Assembly: GCA_002344975.1 (NCBI GenBank)
Contig: DDUV01000119.1
Span: 1,102 to 28,662, forward strand
DNA length: 27,561 nt
Origin: Saprospiraceae bacterium UBA2329
Lineage (GTDB): Bacteria > Bacteroidota > Bacteroidia > Chitinophagales > Saprospiraceae
Direction of reading: 5' to 3'
The notes beneath the pieces are model-generated. The model searched no databases. It saw only the letters and a program-made list of their open reading frames with translations, and was not told where the DNA came from. The translations under genes and the position numbers were made by a program. This document shows positions 15,614-24,003 of this stretch, piece by piece. Position 1 is the first letter of the stretch, and each line of letters begins with the position of its first letter.

Positions 15614-17167
15614 CTATGTCATCGCCATCTCCTCCGCCTTCCACTCCTCCATATTTCGGGTCGTGCTGCTGAAATTCACGCCGATGCCCACCACCGGTTT
15701 GCCCAGATTCCAGAAGGCCTGATGGTAGCGCTTCTTTCGGATTTGCTCTAAGGCTGCCTCCGCGCTTTGGTCGAGCTTGAACTCCAGCACATACACTTTG
15801 GAAGAAGTTTCCACCACTGCATCGGCGCGGCCCTCGATGGTACAAACCTCGCTGCGAACGCGCAACCCCATGTAACTGAACAACAAATGCAAAGAGGCGT
15901 GGTAAAATCGTTCCGGCGTTTTTTCGTACAGTTGGTAAGGCAGCCCGCTGAACATGCCGGTCAAAATGCGCATCACCTGCTCCAGATCGCCGCTTTCAAA
16001 GGCACGCTCCAAACGCAAAGCTACTACCAAGCCGGAACCTTTGGGCACGCCGCCGAAGGCATCTAAAAGGTAGGCCAGCATAGAGTTTTCGACTTCGTAG
16101 TTGGGGTAGCCGAGTTGATAAATGCCGGCCTCGTCGCGGTCAATGATCGTCAGGTAGCCGGTTTGGTAGAGGAGGCCGTAGGGGCGCAGGTCTTCCAGAT
16201 CGAAGCTGTCGAACTCCAACTGCGATTGCTCGGTGAGTTTGAAATCGTACAGCCCCTGTTGTTTAAGCAGGTTGATGAGAAAGGTAGGCGTGCCGGTAGC
16301 AAACCAGAAGTTTTCAAATTTATTTTGAGAAAAAAAAGAGTGGCAGGAAACCGGGTTGTACACCGAATCTGCACATTCCTCAAACCGGTAACCATTGTAC
16401 CAGTACTTCATTTTGGCCAACAATTCTTCCCGGCTGAGGCGCATCTGTTCTGCGGCGGCAGTGATTTCTTCTGCAAAATTTCCCTCCAATTCCTGTTGCG
16501 TGTAGCCCAGCATATTGGCGAAAGCCGGGTGCAGGCTGATGTCTTGCAGATTGTTGAGGCCGGAGAAAATGCCCACTTTGGAAAATTTGCTGACGCCGGT
16601 GAGGAAGACAAATTCTACGAGTGCATCCTTGTCTTTCAAAACGGTGTAAAACTCCTTTAAAATTTCTCGGTTTTGGTAAGCTGTTTCTATTTCCTTGCCA
16701 AGATAATGAATGATGGGCGCGTCGTATTCGTCTATGAGGATGACGGCTTTGGCTTCTCGGGCAGTGAGTTCAATCAACTCTTCAAACATAGGCCCGATGC
16801 CGACTTTGGAGAGCGTAAACCCCATTTTTTGGGCCTGTGTGCGAAGTTCCTGCTCCAATGCCGCCGGCAGCCCCAGCGTGTAGTGTCCTATGGAGGTAAA
16901 AGAAATGCGAATGACCGGATGACGCTTGTTCCAATCCCATTTATCTTCTATCCACAAGCCTTTGAACAGCTCCCGGCTGCCGGAATACAACTCCTGCAAA
17001 GTGGCAATGGTGATGGATTTGCCGAAACGGCGCGGGCGGGAGAGGAAGAAAAATTTACCATTAGTGACAAGCTGATGGATAAAGCGGGTCTTGTCCACAT
17101 ACTTGTAGCCGTCTTCTATGATGGTGCGAAAATCCTGTATGCCGATGGGTAGCTTCTGAAGTGCCAT
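15614..17167 (-). CDS. AAA-ATPase-like protein with C-terminal PD-(D/E)XK nuclease domain
   Basis: The 517-residue product matches the family that joins the AAA-ATPase_like domain (PF09820 type) with a PD-(D/E)XK nuclease superfamily domain (DUF1703 type). Residues 1-30 hold the typical LPIGIQDFRTIIEDGYKYVDKT opening. The nucleotide loop is the unusual SRPRRFGKS (residues 43-51) rather than a classic Walker A, and Walker B is ILIDEYD (143-149). Near the C-terminus, at about residues 440-465, GRADAVVE and VLEFKLD supply the D and ExK residues of the nuclease fold. This family is greatly expanded in Bacteroidota and its role is not settled; mobile-element origin and defence are both suggested. 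Upstream is a TATCTTCG box at 17185-17192. The neighbours are adenine deaminase and an MFS exporter. Confidence 0.9.
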   Translation of the reverse strand: MALQKLPIGIQDFRTIIEDGYKYVDKTRFIHQLVTNGKFFFLSRPRRFGKSITIATLQELYSGSRELFKGLWIEDKWDWNKRHPVIRISFTSIGHYTLGLPAALEQELRTQAQKMGFTLSKVGIGPMFEELIELTAREAKAVILIDEYDAPIIHYLGKEIETAYQNREILKEFYTVLKDKDALVEFVFLTGVSKFSKVGIFSGLNNLQDISLHPAFANMLGYTQQELEGNFAEEITAAAEQMRLSREELLAKMKYWYNGYRFEECADSVYNPVSCHSFFSQNKFENFWFATGTPTFLINLLKQQGLYDFKLTEQSQLEFDSFDLEDLRPYGLLYQTGYLTIIDRDEAGIYQLGYPNYEVENSMLAYLLDAFGGVPKGSGLVVALRLERAFESGDLEQVMRILTGMFSGLPYQLYEKTPERFYHASLHLLFSYMGLRVRSEVCTIEGRADAVVETSSKVYVLEFKLDQSAEAALEQIRKKRYHQAFWNLGKPVVGIGVNFSSTTRNMEEWKAEEMAMT

Positions 17168-17184
17168 TTACAACAATTTACGGG

Positions 17185-17192
17185 CGAAGATA
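17185..17192 (-). promoter_or_regulatory. Candidate variant -7 box (TATCTTCG) before the AAA/PD-(D/E)XK gene
   Basis: It matches the -7 consensus except for C in place of T at the seventh position. It lies 17 bases before the ATG at 17167, which would give a very short leader. No clear -33 was found. Confidence 0.35.
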
Positions 17193-17221
17193 CTGAAACT
17201 CTGCAACAAAACGGCGGCGCT

Positions 17222-18850
17222 CTACGCAAACACCTCCGCGAACGCAAACGCCGCTCCGTCAAACAGGCCCTTATCGCTCAACTTCAATTCGGGTATGACC
17301 AACAAGGCCATGAACGACAGCGTCATAAACGGCGCGGTGAGCCGGCAACCCAACTCCGATTTCACCCAGGCGTCTATTTCGGCGTAAGCCCGGGCGGTTT
17401 CGTAGCCGTCGGCCTGGGTCATAATGCCCGCTACCGGCAAGGGCAGCACCATCTCGCGGCCCGCTCCCACTGCCGAAATGCCTCCGGTGGAAGCGATCAC
17501 GGCATTGACGGCGGCACACAAGGATTCGTCGTCTGTCCCAACGGCGATGATGTTGTGAGAATCATGGCCGACACAGGAGGCAATGGCCCCTTTTTGCAAT
17601 CCGAAACCGCGAATGAAGGCCACTGCCGGCGGCGCATCCTCGTAGCGATTGACAACGGTGATTTTGAGCAGGTCTTCCTGTGCATAGGCCACAGCCCAGC
17701 CCTCTGCCACCGGAATGGGCGCTGTGCCGCTGCGGGTGACGATCTCTCCGTTGACGGCCTCGATGTAGCGAACCTGGTTGCTGAGCGCCTGCAAACGGAA
17801 GTCGGCCGGGCGCTTGGGCGAGGTATTGAACCGGTTGATGACGGGCGCCTCAATGCGTTCGATGAGCGAGCGGCCTTCCTCGGCAGTTATTTGCCCTTCG
17901 ATGTAGGTAGCCAGCACCCGAAACGACTGCAAGTCTTCTACCACGATGAAATCGGCCGGGTCGCCGGGCTGAAGCAGGCCGACGTTGAGGCCGTAGTGCC
18001 GCACCGGATTGATGCAGGCCGCCTGCAACACGTCGAACAGGTCGCAGCCTTTTTGCAAGGCCCTGAGCACGAGTAGGTTGATATGCCCCAAAATGAGATC
18101 GTCGGGGTGTTTGTCGTCGGAGCAGAAAAAGACCTGACCGGGGAATTGCGGCAGCAGTGGAATGAGCGCTTCGAAGTTTTTGGCGGCGCTGCCCTCGCGA
18201 ATGATGATGTTGACGCCGAGTTGCGCTTTTTCCAAACCCTCCTCGTAGGTAAAACACTCGTGGTCGGTGCTGATGCCGGCAGCGAAGTAGTTGCGGGCCT
18301 GCTCGCCGCGCAGACCGGGCGCATGGCCGTCCACGGGTTTGCCCAAGGCTTTGGCGGCGGCTATTTTGGCCATCACTTCCGGGTCGGAGAAGAGGACGCC
18401 GGGGTAGTTCATCATTTCGGAGAGGTAGCGGATTTCGGGCATGGCGAGAAGCCGGGCCACCTCTTCCGCGTTGAGCGATGCCCCGGCGGTTTCAAACGCG
18501 GTGGCGGGCACGCAGGAGGGCGCTCCGAAGAAGAATTTGAAGGGCACTTTTTGGCCGTTGTCTATCATGTATTGCACGCCTTCCATGCCGAGCACATTGG
18601 CGATTTCGTGCGGATCGGACACGGTGGCCACTGTGCCGTGTACCACTGCCATGCGGGCAAATTCGGAAGGCACCAGCATGGAGCTTTCGATGTGGATGTG
18701 CGCGTCCACGAAGCCGGGCATGATCCAGGGCTGCCCTTCGCGGGCCGGGCCGAGGTGCTCAATGTGCGTGATGTGGCCGTTTTCAATGTGGACGGCGCCG
18801 AAGCTGCTGCTGCGTTCCTGGATGTGGAGGATGTTGACGGTGAGTGTCAT
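17222..18850 (-). CDS. ade: Adenine deaminase
   Basis: The 542-residue product belongs to the amidohydrolase-fold adenine deaminases (EC 3.5.4.2), which convert adenine to hypoxanthine and ammonia in purine salvage in the cytoplasm. Visible family motifs: GFVDAHIHIESSML with metal ligands His51 and His53, PHEIANVLG (residues 80-88), Glu145 in LSEMMNYPG, His176 in DGHAPGL, His197 in TDHECF, and Asp245 in CSDDKHPDDL. The C-terminal part carries the conserved adenine deaminase extension (VGHDSHNIIAVGTDD). The N-terminus is short compared with well-studied members, but the strands leading into the barrel are complete. The gene lies 54 bases upstream of the AAA/PD-(D/E)XK gene. A repeat-filled gap of about 450 bases separates it from the Roco gene upstream. 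Confidence 0.94.
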   Translation of the reverse strand: MTLTVNILHIQERSSSFGAVHIENGHITHIEHLGPAREGQPWIMPGFVDAHIHIESSMLVPSEFARMAVVHGTVATVSDPHEIANVLGMEGVQYMIDNGQKVPFKFFFGAPSCVPATAFETAGASLNAEEVARLLAMPEIRYLSEMMNYPGVLFSDPEVMAKIAAAKALGKPVDGHAPGLRGEQARNYFAAGISTDHECFTYEEGLEKAQLGVNIIIREGSAAKNFEALIPLLPQFPGQVFFCSDDKHPDDLILGHINLLVLRALQKGCDLFDVLQAACINPVRHYGLNVGLLQPGDPADFIVVEDLQSFRVLATYIEGQITAEEGRSLIERIEAPVINRFNTSPKRPADFRLQALSNQVRYIEAVNGEIVTRSGTAPIPVAEGWAVAYAQEDLLKITVVNRYEDAPPAVAFIRGFGLQKGAIASCVGHDSHNIIAVGTDDESLCAAVNAVIASTGGISAVGAGREMVLPLPVAGIMTQADGYETARAYAEIDAWVKSELGCRLTAPFMTLSFMALLVIPELKLSDKGLFDGAAFAFAEVFA

Positions 18851-18859
18851 GGTTGTATC

Positions 18860-18894
18860 GGATTTCTAATTTCGGATTTCTAATTTCGGATTGC
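18860..18894. repeat. Five 7-base tandem repeats, GGATTTC/TAATTTC type
   Basis: Units are GGATTTC, TAATTTC, GGATTTC, TAATTTC and GGATTGC. The period is exactly seven bases. The array starts 10 bases upstream of the adenine deaminase ATG. Confidence 0.85.
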
Positions 18895-19035
18895 GAAGCG
18901 GGAAGGTGCGGCATGAAAACGGAGGGAGATTCTTCTTCGTAGCCGCCGGCGTTTTCAGGTGACATCTAACCGCGAGCTTTGGCGAAGCGGGAAGGCGTCG
19001 CATGAAAACACAGAGGAGGGTTTCCTTCGTAGCCG
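18893..19035. repeat. Two imperfect direct copies with an 89-base period
   Basis: GCGAAGCGGGAAGG starts at 18893 and again at 18982. In both copies it is followed by GCATGAAAAC and, about 15 bases later, by CTTCGTAGCCG. The copies diverge between these blocks. Confidence 0.75.
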
Positions 19036-19089
19036 CGAGATGACACCTTCCGCCCTCCGGTTGATGCAGCAGGGCGTTAGATGTCACCT
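18957..19089. repeat. Perfect 14-base inverted repeat pair, 105 bases apart
   Basis: AGGTGACATCTAAC at 18957-18970 is the reverse complement of GTTAGATGTCACCT at 19076-19089. The pair encloses the second copy of the 89-base direct repeat. It may mark the ends of a small non-coding element. Confidence 0.7.
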
Positions 19090-19136
19090 CGCTTGTGTTT
19101 ACATTCATGTCGCCTGATACCGCCGCGGCCAGCCCT

Positions 19137-19171
19137 CAAGTTCCGGGTTTCGCGTTCAAAGTTCCGCGTTC
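19137..19171. repeat. Five 7-base tandem repeats, CAAGTTC/CGCGTTC type
   Basis: Units are CAAGTTC, CGGGTTT, CGCGTTC, AAAGTTC and CGCGTTC, again with a period of exactly seven bases. Confidence 0.8.
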
Positions 19172-19204
19172 ACTCGCGCCAAGCACCCCGCGCCACAGGC
19201 GCGG

Positions 19205-19298
19205 CCACCGCCTACCGAAAAACCGCCCACCGAAAAACCGCCTACCGAACCCTCGCGCTCAGCGCCGCCTACCGCCCACTGCCCACCGCCTACCGAAA
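19205..19298. repeat. ACCGCCT/ACCGAAA heptamer array beside the Roco stop codon
   Basis: The first part alternates ACCGCCT or ACCGCCC with ACCGAAA plus one extra base (15-base super-unit). The second part (19264-19298) is a strict seven-base series: GCCGCCT, ACCGCCC, ACTGCCC, ACCGCCT, ACCGAAA. It ends three bases before the Roco stop codon. Confidence 0.8.
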
Positions 19299-19301
19299 AA
19301 C

Positions 19302-22300
19302 TCACACCACCGCCAGTTCCTTCAGCGCCCTCTTAATGCCTTGAACCACAATGCTGAACGCCTCGTCGCGGTCTTGCCACAGCGAGATGGGTTTGGGCCG
19401 GGCATTGCGCGGGTCTTTGGGCGAGACTTCCAATTTGGAAAAAGCCATTTCCTTCCAGTCGCAGGGACGCAGCAGCACCGGTATGACGCGGCATTTGCCC
19501 TGCTCCTGCCGTTTCATGGCCTCCGCAATTTCCACTTTCCAGATGAAGTCGGAGTCCAACGAATCCGGGCTGACGAGCAACAGCACAATGTCTGCGCTGC
19601 GCAGGTTCCGCAGGATGGCCTCGTTCCAGTCCTGACCGGGAATGATCTGCCCGTCCGACCAGGAAATGACCTTGCCCAGACGCCGGAGCGCTCCGAGGTG
19701 GATTTCCATCGCCTTGCGCAGTTCCGTATCGTTGTGCGAATAGGAAATGAAAAGAGAGGGCGCGGGCGGCGTAATTTCCACCGCGCGCAGCAACGCCGAA
19801 AACTCCGGCATGGGAATGCGGCGGCGCTCTTCGCTCACCACAGCAGAAAAACCAGCCTCCGCATCGCCCACAATGCGCTGTATGGAGGCAAAGTCCTGCC
19901 CGTTGAGCGAGAGAAACAACTCGTCTCTTTGCTTGGCCACTTCCCGCAAGGGGATGCCCGAAATGGAGCCGGTAGCCATGCTTCTGAGCAAAGACTCGTT
20001 GAAGGTGGCCAATAGCTCGCGGAAAATGTTTTCCCGCCACACCTCGGTCAGTTTTTTCGCCGGCTCAATGCACACCATGAGCTTACCGAGCGCAGAATCT
20101 TTTTCATCGGGCAGGCTTTTGATAAAAATGCGAAGCCGCTCGTGCTCCGCGCCCGTATCGTTCAGCGGCGGGCGCACTACAAACAGGACGCCGTACTTCC
20201 AGTATTCGCGGGCCTCTACCTGATCGTGTTTGCCAAAATGCAGTACCAAATGCCTCAATATGCGGCGGACATGAAACAGCGGCGCCCGGAACATGTAAAA
20301 ATTCTCCTGCAAACCCGCCAGCGCAATGGTGAAGAGGTTTTCCATCGGGTGCTCGTCGGGCAGGTATTGGGGCGCTATCCAGTCTTGCGTGTTGTTGCTT
20401 TCCCTGAAAATGATTCGCCATTCCTGCATCAGATTCAGCATCTGCGTGGTTTCTGCGGTATCGCTGTTCAGAGCGGGCAGGATGTCTCCAAATCCGAAGC
20501 GACCATTTTTCAGGCGCACCCGCTCGTTCAGCACCCGGTACATTTTTTCGGTGAGCCAACCCGGATCAATGTAAATTTTCTGCCGGTCTATATGGGCCAT
20601 CCAAACCACGACGCCGGTTTGATTTAAAAAATCAGCAAGTTTTTCTATTTCATTATCCGTCAGTTCGGCGCGTACTTTCCGGCAGGCCGCCGTAAAATCG
20701 CTGAACGAGAGCCAGGCATTTTCTTTGGCCATGACCGAAAACGGGTTGACCAGTCCCGCCTGAGCAGTTGCCGAGCGTATGTTTCTGATTTGATCTCTGA
20801 CAGTGACCCATTCTGCCGGCAGGTTGGCGATTTTGGCATTGGCCTCGGCTTTTTTTACCAAAATACGCAGCAGGTCTTCGCGGAAAATATCGAAAGCATA
20901 GCGATAACGGCGCTTGTTGTTCTCGTCCGATTGGGCGTAGTAGGCACTGATGGCAGCCGTGAGGTTCACGTTGTATTGCTCCAGAATCTTGCGGTCGTAC
21001 CAGTGTTCGCGGCCGTCGCTTTTGTCAATTTTATTCTCCAGCAAAACGATGGGCGGCTTGTCTCCGGTGACGTTGCCCGGCGCGTGGAAACGAATGTTGT
21101 CTAACCAGTAGTGGTAATGAAAATGTTCGAGCGGCATTTCTATAATCTGGCCTTCTTCGTTGTACAAACGCGTCATTTCCACCAGATTGGAGTTTTTGTC
21201 GTTGCTCCACACGAGTACATACACCGCGTTGCTGTCCAAAAAGACCCGGTGCGTGCCGTGGTAATACTCCTGCCCGCCGAAGTCCCAGAGGTTGACTTTG
21301 ATGCGATAGGGCGGCATATCGGTAGAGCGCCAGTCGGCAATTTCCTCAGCGCGCACCATCCATTCCGTCACGTTGATGCCGTGCGTGGTGCTTTCCACCG
21401 CGTTGAATGCCAGGCCCCGCAGGAGTTTGGAAACGGAGGTCTTGCCCGCGCTGCTGTTGCCCACGAGGATGAGTTTTACCTCCAGAACCGGCTGATCTTC
21501 TTCCAGTTCCACCTCAATGTCCAAGAGTTCACTGTCGGGCGCAGCGCCGCTTTGGGGCGAGCGTTCTTTGGCCTGAAAGTAGGTTTGGATCAGATGAACA
21601 TCGCCGGAGAAGGCAATTTCCGGAGGGCAGTCAATAATGGGATTGGAGTTGAGATTGATCGTTTTCAGAGAGGCCATGTAGGCCAGCGGCTCCACATATT
21701 TGACGAGGTTGGCGTCTAAGTTGAGGGTTTTTAGTTTGGGCAGCGCCGAGATTTCGCCTATGGATTCGATGCGGTTGCCCGACGCGTAGAGTTCTTCCAG
21801 ATCGTGCAGTTGGCTCAAAGGAGACAGATCAACCACCGCATTGTCGTTGATGGAGAGCATCTCTACTTTTTTCAGGGCAGCCAGCGGCTTGATGTCTATG
21901 ATGTTGTTGCCAAACAAAGACAGCACCTTCAGGTTGGTCATCGCGGCAATGGGCGCAATGTCTTTGATGTCGTTTTGACCGACGGAAAGCGTGTGGAGTT
22001 GCTTGAGTTGGTCCAATCCCTCAAGCGTTCGGATGTTGCAGGCCCGGACGGAGAGTTTGCGCAGTTTTTTGAGTTTCAGCAATCCTTTGAAGCGCTCGGA
22101 AGAGAGGTCGTTGGCGGCGCCTTCATTGCGGGAGCCGGCAAACTGATTGCGGGTGTCGTCCCAATACACGCTGCCGAGATTGAGTTCTTCCAACTCCGTC
22201 AACTGTTCAATTTCATCGGGAATGGCGCTGAGGGAGCAGTTGCCGAGATCCAAGAATTTGGCTTTGGACTTGAGAGCCAATTGGATCAGCTCGGCGGCGT

Positions 22301-22553
22301 CGTTTTGCCAGCGATCCAGAAGGTGAAGCAGGCCCGCGGTGATTTGGTTGGATTGCAGGAGATATGCGTCGGGCGCAATGACGGCTGCAAGGTATTGATT
22401 TTGAAGCGTATGATAGCGACCTTCCAACAAGATAAGATCGTTGATGAGCGGCGACCCGCCGGGCAACACTTCCTTGAACAAATCTATTGCCGCCTCAATG
22501 TCTCCACGCGAGAGGAGGTCTTTGATCTGCTCTTTCGGATTGAGTGCTTTCAT
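19302..22553 (-). CDS. EAD11-like/LRR/Roc-COR/TIR protein (Roco family), candidate immune NADase
   Basis: The 1083-residue product has, in order: an effector-associated domain 11-like alpha-helical domain (1-82; QIKDLLSRGDIEAAIDLF, then LLEGRYHTLQNQY and NQITAGLLHLLD); about nine 22-residue leucine-rich repeats (98-310) with an insertion at about 128-160; a Roc GTPase (357-565) with G1 GNSSAGKTS (365-373), G3 WDFGGQ (423-428) and G4 ENKID (506-510); a COR domain (about 590-870; GVVVWM, YIDPGWLTEKMYRVL, WIAPQYLP); and a TIR domain (about 932-1080; SLFISYSHND start). Glu1008, in SDFIWKVEIAEA, sits where TIR NADases have the catalytic glutamate. There is no signal peptide. By family knowledge Roc-COR is a GTP-driven dimer switch and TIR can cleave NAD+. 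Inference: ligand sensing by LRR, effector output by TIR. It starts 33 bases after pepP, probably in one transcript. Confidence 0.93.
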   Translation of the reverse strand: MKALNPKEQIKDLLSRGDIEAAIDLFKEVLPGGSPLINDLILLEGRYHTLQNQYLAAVIAPDAYLLQSNQITAGLLHLLDRWQNDAAELIQLALKSKAKFLDLGNCSLSAIPDEIEQLTELEELNLGSVYWDDTRNQFAGSRNEGAANDLSSERFKGLLKLKKLRKLSVRACNIRTLEGLDQLKQLHTLSVGQNDIKDIAPIAAMTNLKVLSLFGNNIIDIKPLAALKKVEMLSINDNAVVDLSPLSQLHDLEELYASGNRIESIGEISALPKLKTLNLDANLVKYVEPLAYMASLKTINLNSNPIIDCPPEIAFSGDVHLIQTYFQAKERSPQSGAAPDSELLDIEVELEEDQPVLEVKLILVGNSSAGKTSVSKLLRGLAFNAVESTTHGINVTEWMVRAEEIADWRSTDMPPYRIKVNLWDFGGQEYYHGTHRVFLDSNAVYVLVWSNDKNSNLVEMTRLYNEEGQIIEMPLEHFHYHYWLDNIRFHAPGNVTGDKPPIVLLENKIDKSDGREHWYDRKILEQYNVNLTAAISAYYAQSDENNKRRYRYAFDIFREDLLRILVKKAEANAKIANLPAEWVTVRDQIRNIRSATAQAGLVNPFSVMAKENAWLSFSDFTAACRKVRAELTDNEIEKLADFLNQTGVVVWMAHIDRQKIYIDPGWLTEKMYRVLNERVRLKNGRFGFGDILPALNSDTAETTQMLNLMQEWRIIFRESNNTQDWIAPQYLPDEHPMENLFTIALAGLQENFYMFRAPLFHVRRILRHLVLHFGKHDQVEAREYWKYGVLFVVRPPLNDTGAEHERLRIFIKSLPDEKDSALGKLMVCIEPAKKLTEVWRENIFRELLATFNESLLRSMATGSISGIPLREVAKQRDELFLSLNGQDFASIQRIVGDAEAGFSAVVSEERRRIPMPEFSALLRAVEITPPAPSLFISYSHNDTELRKAMEIHLGALRRLGKVISWSDGQIIPGQDWNEAILRNLRSADIVLLLVSPDSLDSDFIWKVEIAEAMKRQEQGKCRVIPVLLRPCDWKEMAFSKLEVSPKDPRNARPKPISLWQDRDEAFSIVVQGIKRALKELAVV

Positions 22554-22586
22554 GGCTATTTAGGTTTTTGAGCGAAACCGCAAGGT

Positions 22587-23984
22587 CTATTCCGGTTCAG
22601 ACGACCTTATTTCCTCTATTTCTTCCACCGTTTTCGGAACGACAGGCCCCAGTACGCGATGGCCGGAGTCGGTGATGAGTACGTTGTCTTCGATGCGGAT
22701 GCCGCCGAATTGACGGTAGTCGTCCAATTTATCGTAATTGACAAAGTCGGTAAACTTGCCCTCGCTGCGCCACAGGTCAATCAATTCGGGTATGAAATAA
22801 ATGCCAGGCTCTACGGTAAAGACAAAACCCGGCTCCAATGCGCGCGCCAAGCGGAGGTATTTGGTGCCGAACTGCGTGCTGCGCTGCATATCGCCGTAGC
22901 CGACGTATTGCTCGCCGAGGTCTTCCATATCGTGTACGTCGAGGCCGATCATGTGGCCCAGGCCGTGCGGAAAAAACAACGCATGGGCGCCCTGTGCTAC
23001 GGCGTCGTCGGTATTGCCTTTCATCAGCCCGATGGCTTTCATGCCCTCTACAATGACGCGGGCCGCCAGCAGATGCACATCGGCATAGCGAATGCCGGGG
23101 CCGCAGGCTTCGATGGCCTTCATTTCGGCTTCCAGCACAATGTTGTAAATGTCGCGCTGCCGGGGTGTGAAGGTTTTATCCACCGGAAAAGAGCGGGTAA
23201 TGTCGCCGGCATAATGACGACCGGTTTCCGCCCCGAAATCGCCCAAAATCATACGACCGCTTTCCAATACATTGGTATAGTAGGGATTGTGAAGCGTTTG
23301 GCCGTTCATCGAAAGGATGGTTCCGTAGGCCGGCCGGCCGCCGCGCGATATGGCGATGGCTTCTGCAATGCCGGCCAGATCGGACTCCATAAGGCCCGGC
23401 TCGGCTTGTAACATGACCGACATGTGCATATCGAAAGTGATGTCGAGCGCCAGTTCCATTTCGGCTACTTCCTCCTCGGTTTTGTGGGCGCGTTGCTCCA
23501 CAATGGCTTTGATGAGCGCTTCGGAGGCGGCAGATTTCAGTTCGTCTATGGCAATGCCGAGCCATTGGCTCATGCGTATTTTGTTTTCGGCCCGGTATGG
23601 CGGCGTAAAATGGATGGCGCGACCGGCAGTTTTGGCTTTGACCAATACCTCCTCCAAGGCTGCATAAGGGGCTGTTTTTTCGATGCCGGAGCGAGCGGCC
23701 AATTGCAACATGGTGGGTTGCGGCCCTTCCCAAACGACGTCTTCAATGCTGAGGTCATTGCCGAAAAGCGTGGTCACACCTTCGTCCAGATCAATGACTG
23801 CGGCCAGATGCGCCTGGTCTAAACCTATGAAATAGAGGAAGTTGCTGTCTTGCCGAAAGCGATATACATTGCCGGCGTAGTTGATCGGCGATTCTTCATT
23901 GCCCATCAAAAGCACGATGCCCCGGCCCTGAAGCTGTTGTGTCAGTCGGCTGCGGCGGGATTGGTAAGTGGCTGCTTGAAACAT
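22587..23984 (-). CDS. pepP: Xaa-Pro aminopeptidase (aminopeptidase P, M24B)
   Basis: The 465-residue product is a complete aminopeptidase P that removes the N-terminal residue from peptides with proline at position two, in the cytoplasm. The N-terminal creatinase-like domain (about 1-165) carries the typical NYAGNVYRFRQDSNFLYFIGL segment. The pita-bread catalytic domain has all five metal ligands: Asp249 (LGDFGAET), Asp261 (GDITRSF), His344 (PHGLGHMIG), Glu392 (VEPGIYF) and Glu432 (IRIEDNVL). Length and motif order agree with the E. coli enzyme. The ATG at 23984 follows an A-rich leader. The Roco gene starts 33 bases after its stop, so the two are probably co-transcribed; upstream is a 217-base gap filled with inverted heptamer repeats. 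Confidence 0.94.
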   Translation of the reverse strand: MFQAATYQSRRSRLTQQLQGRGIVLLMGNEESPINYAGNVYRFRQDSNFLYFIGLDQAHLAAVIDLDEGVTTLFGNDLSIEDVVWEGPQPTMLQLAARSGIEKTAPYAALEEVLVKAKTAGRAIHFTPPYRAENKIRMSQWLGIAIDELKSAASEALIKAIVEQRAHKTEEEVAEMELALDITFDMHMSVMLQAEPGLMESDLAGIAEAIAISRGGRPAYGTILSMNGQTLHNPYYTNVLESGRMILGDFGAETGRHYAGDITRSFPVDKTFTPRQRDIYNIVLEAEMKAIEACGPGIRYADVHLLAARVIVEGMKAIGLMKGNTDDAVAQGAHALFFPHGLGHMIGLDVHDMEDLGEQYVGYGDMQRSTQFGTKYLRLARALEPGFVFTVEPGIYFIPELIDLWRSEGKFTDFVNYDKLDDYRQFGGIRIEDNVLITDSGHRVLGPVVPKTVEEIEEIRSSEPE

Positions 23985-24003
23985 GAGTTGGTTTTATTTT
24001 GGT

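Larger units (their letters stand above)
18851..19301. other. 451-base repeat-rich intergenic region between the Roco and adenine deaminase genes
   Basis: No credible gene is present; short open frames here are made of repeat sequence. The region holds, in order, a GGATTTC/TAATTTC heptamer array, an 89-base-period direct repeat, a 14-base inverted repeat, an AAGTTC-type heptamer array and an ACCGCC-type heptamer array that ends three bases from the Roco stop. No TAnnTTTG promoter box for adenine deaminase was found. Confidence 0.8.

Noticed and set aside
15614..17167. The AAA/PD-(D/E)XK gene as an active transposon
   Set aside because: No terminal repeats or target duplications are seen around it; only the family link suggests mobility.
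18083..18883. Plus-strand 266-codon open frame
   Set aside because: Antisense of adenine deaminase, which has all its catalytic motifs.
18866..19108. Minus-strand 80-codon open frame in the repeat region
   Set aside because: It is made of the 89-base repeat and heptamer sequence; no start signal or family.
19205..19298. CRISPR array
   Set aside because: Units are 7 or 15 bases with no unique spacers and no cas genes nearby.
21804..22571. Plus-strand 255-codon open frame
   Set aside because: Antisense of the LRR part of the Roco gene; its repeat-like look mirrors the LRRs.
22659..23411. Plus-strand 250-codon open frame
   Set aside because: Antisense of aminopeptidase P.
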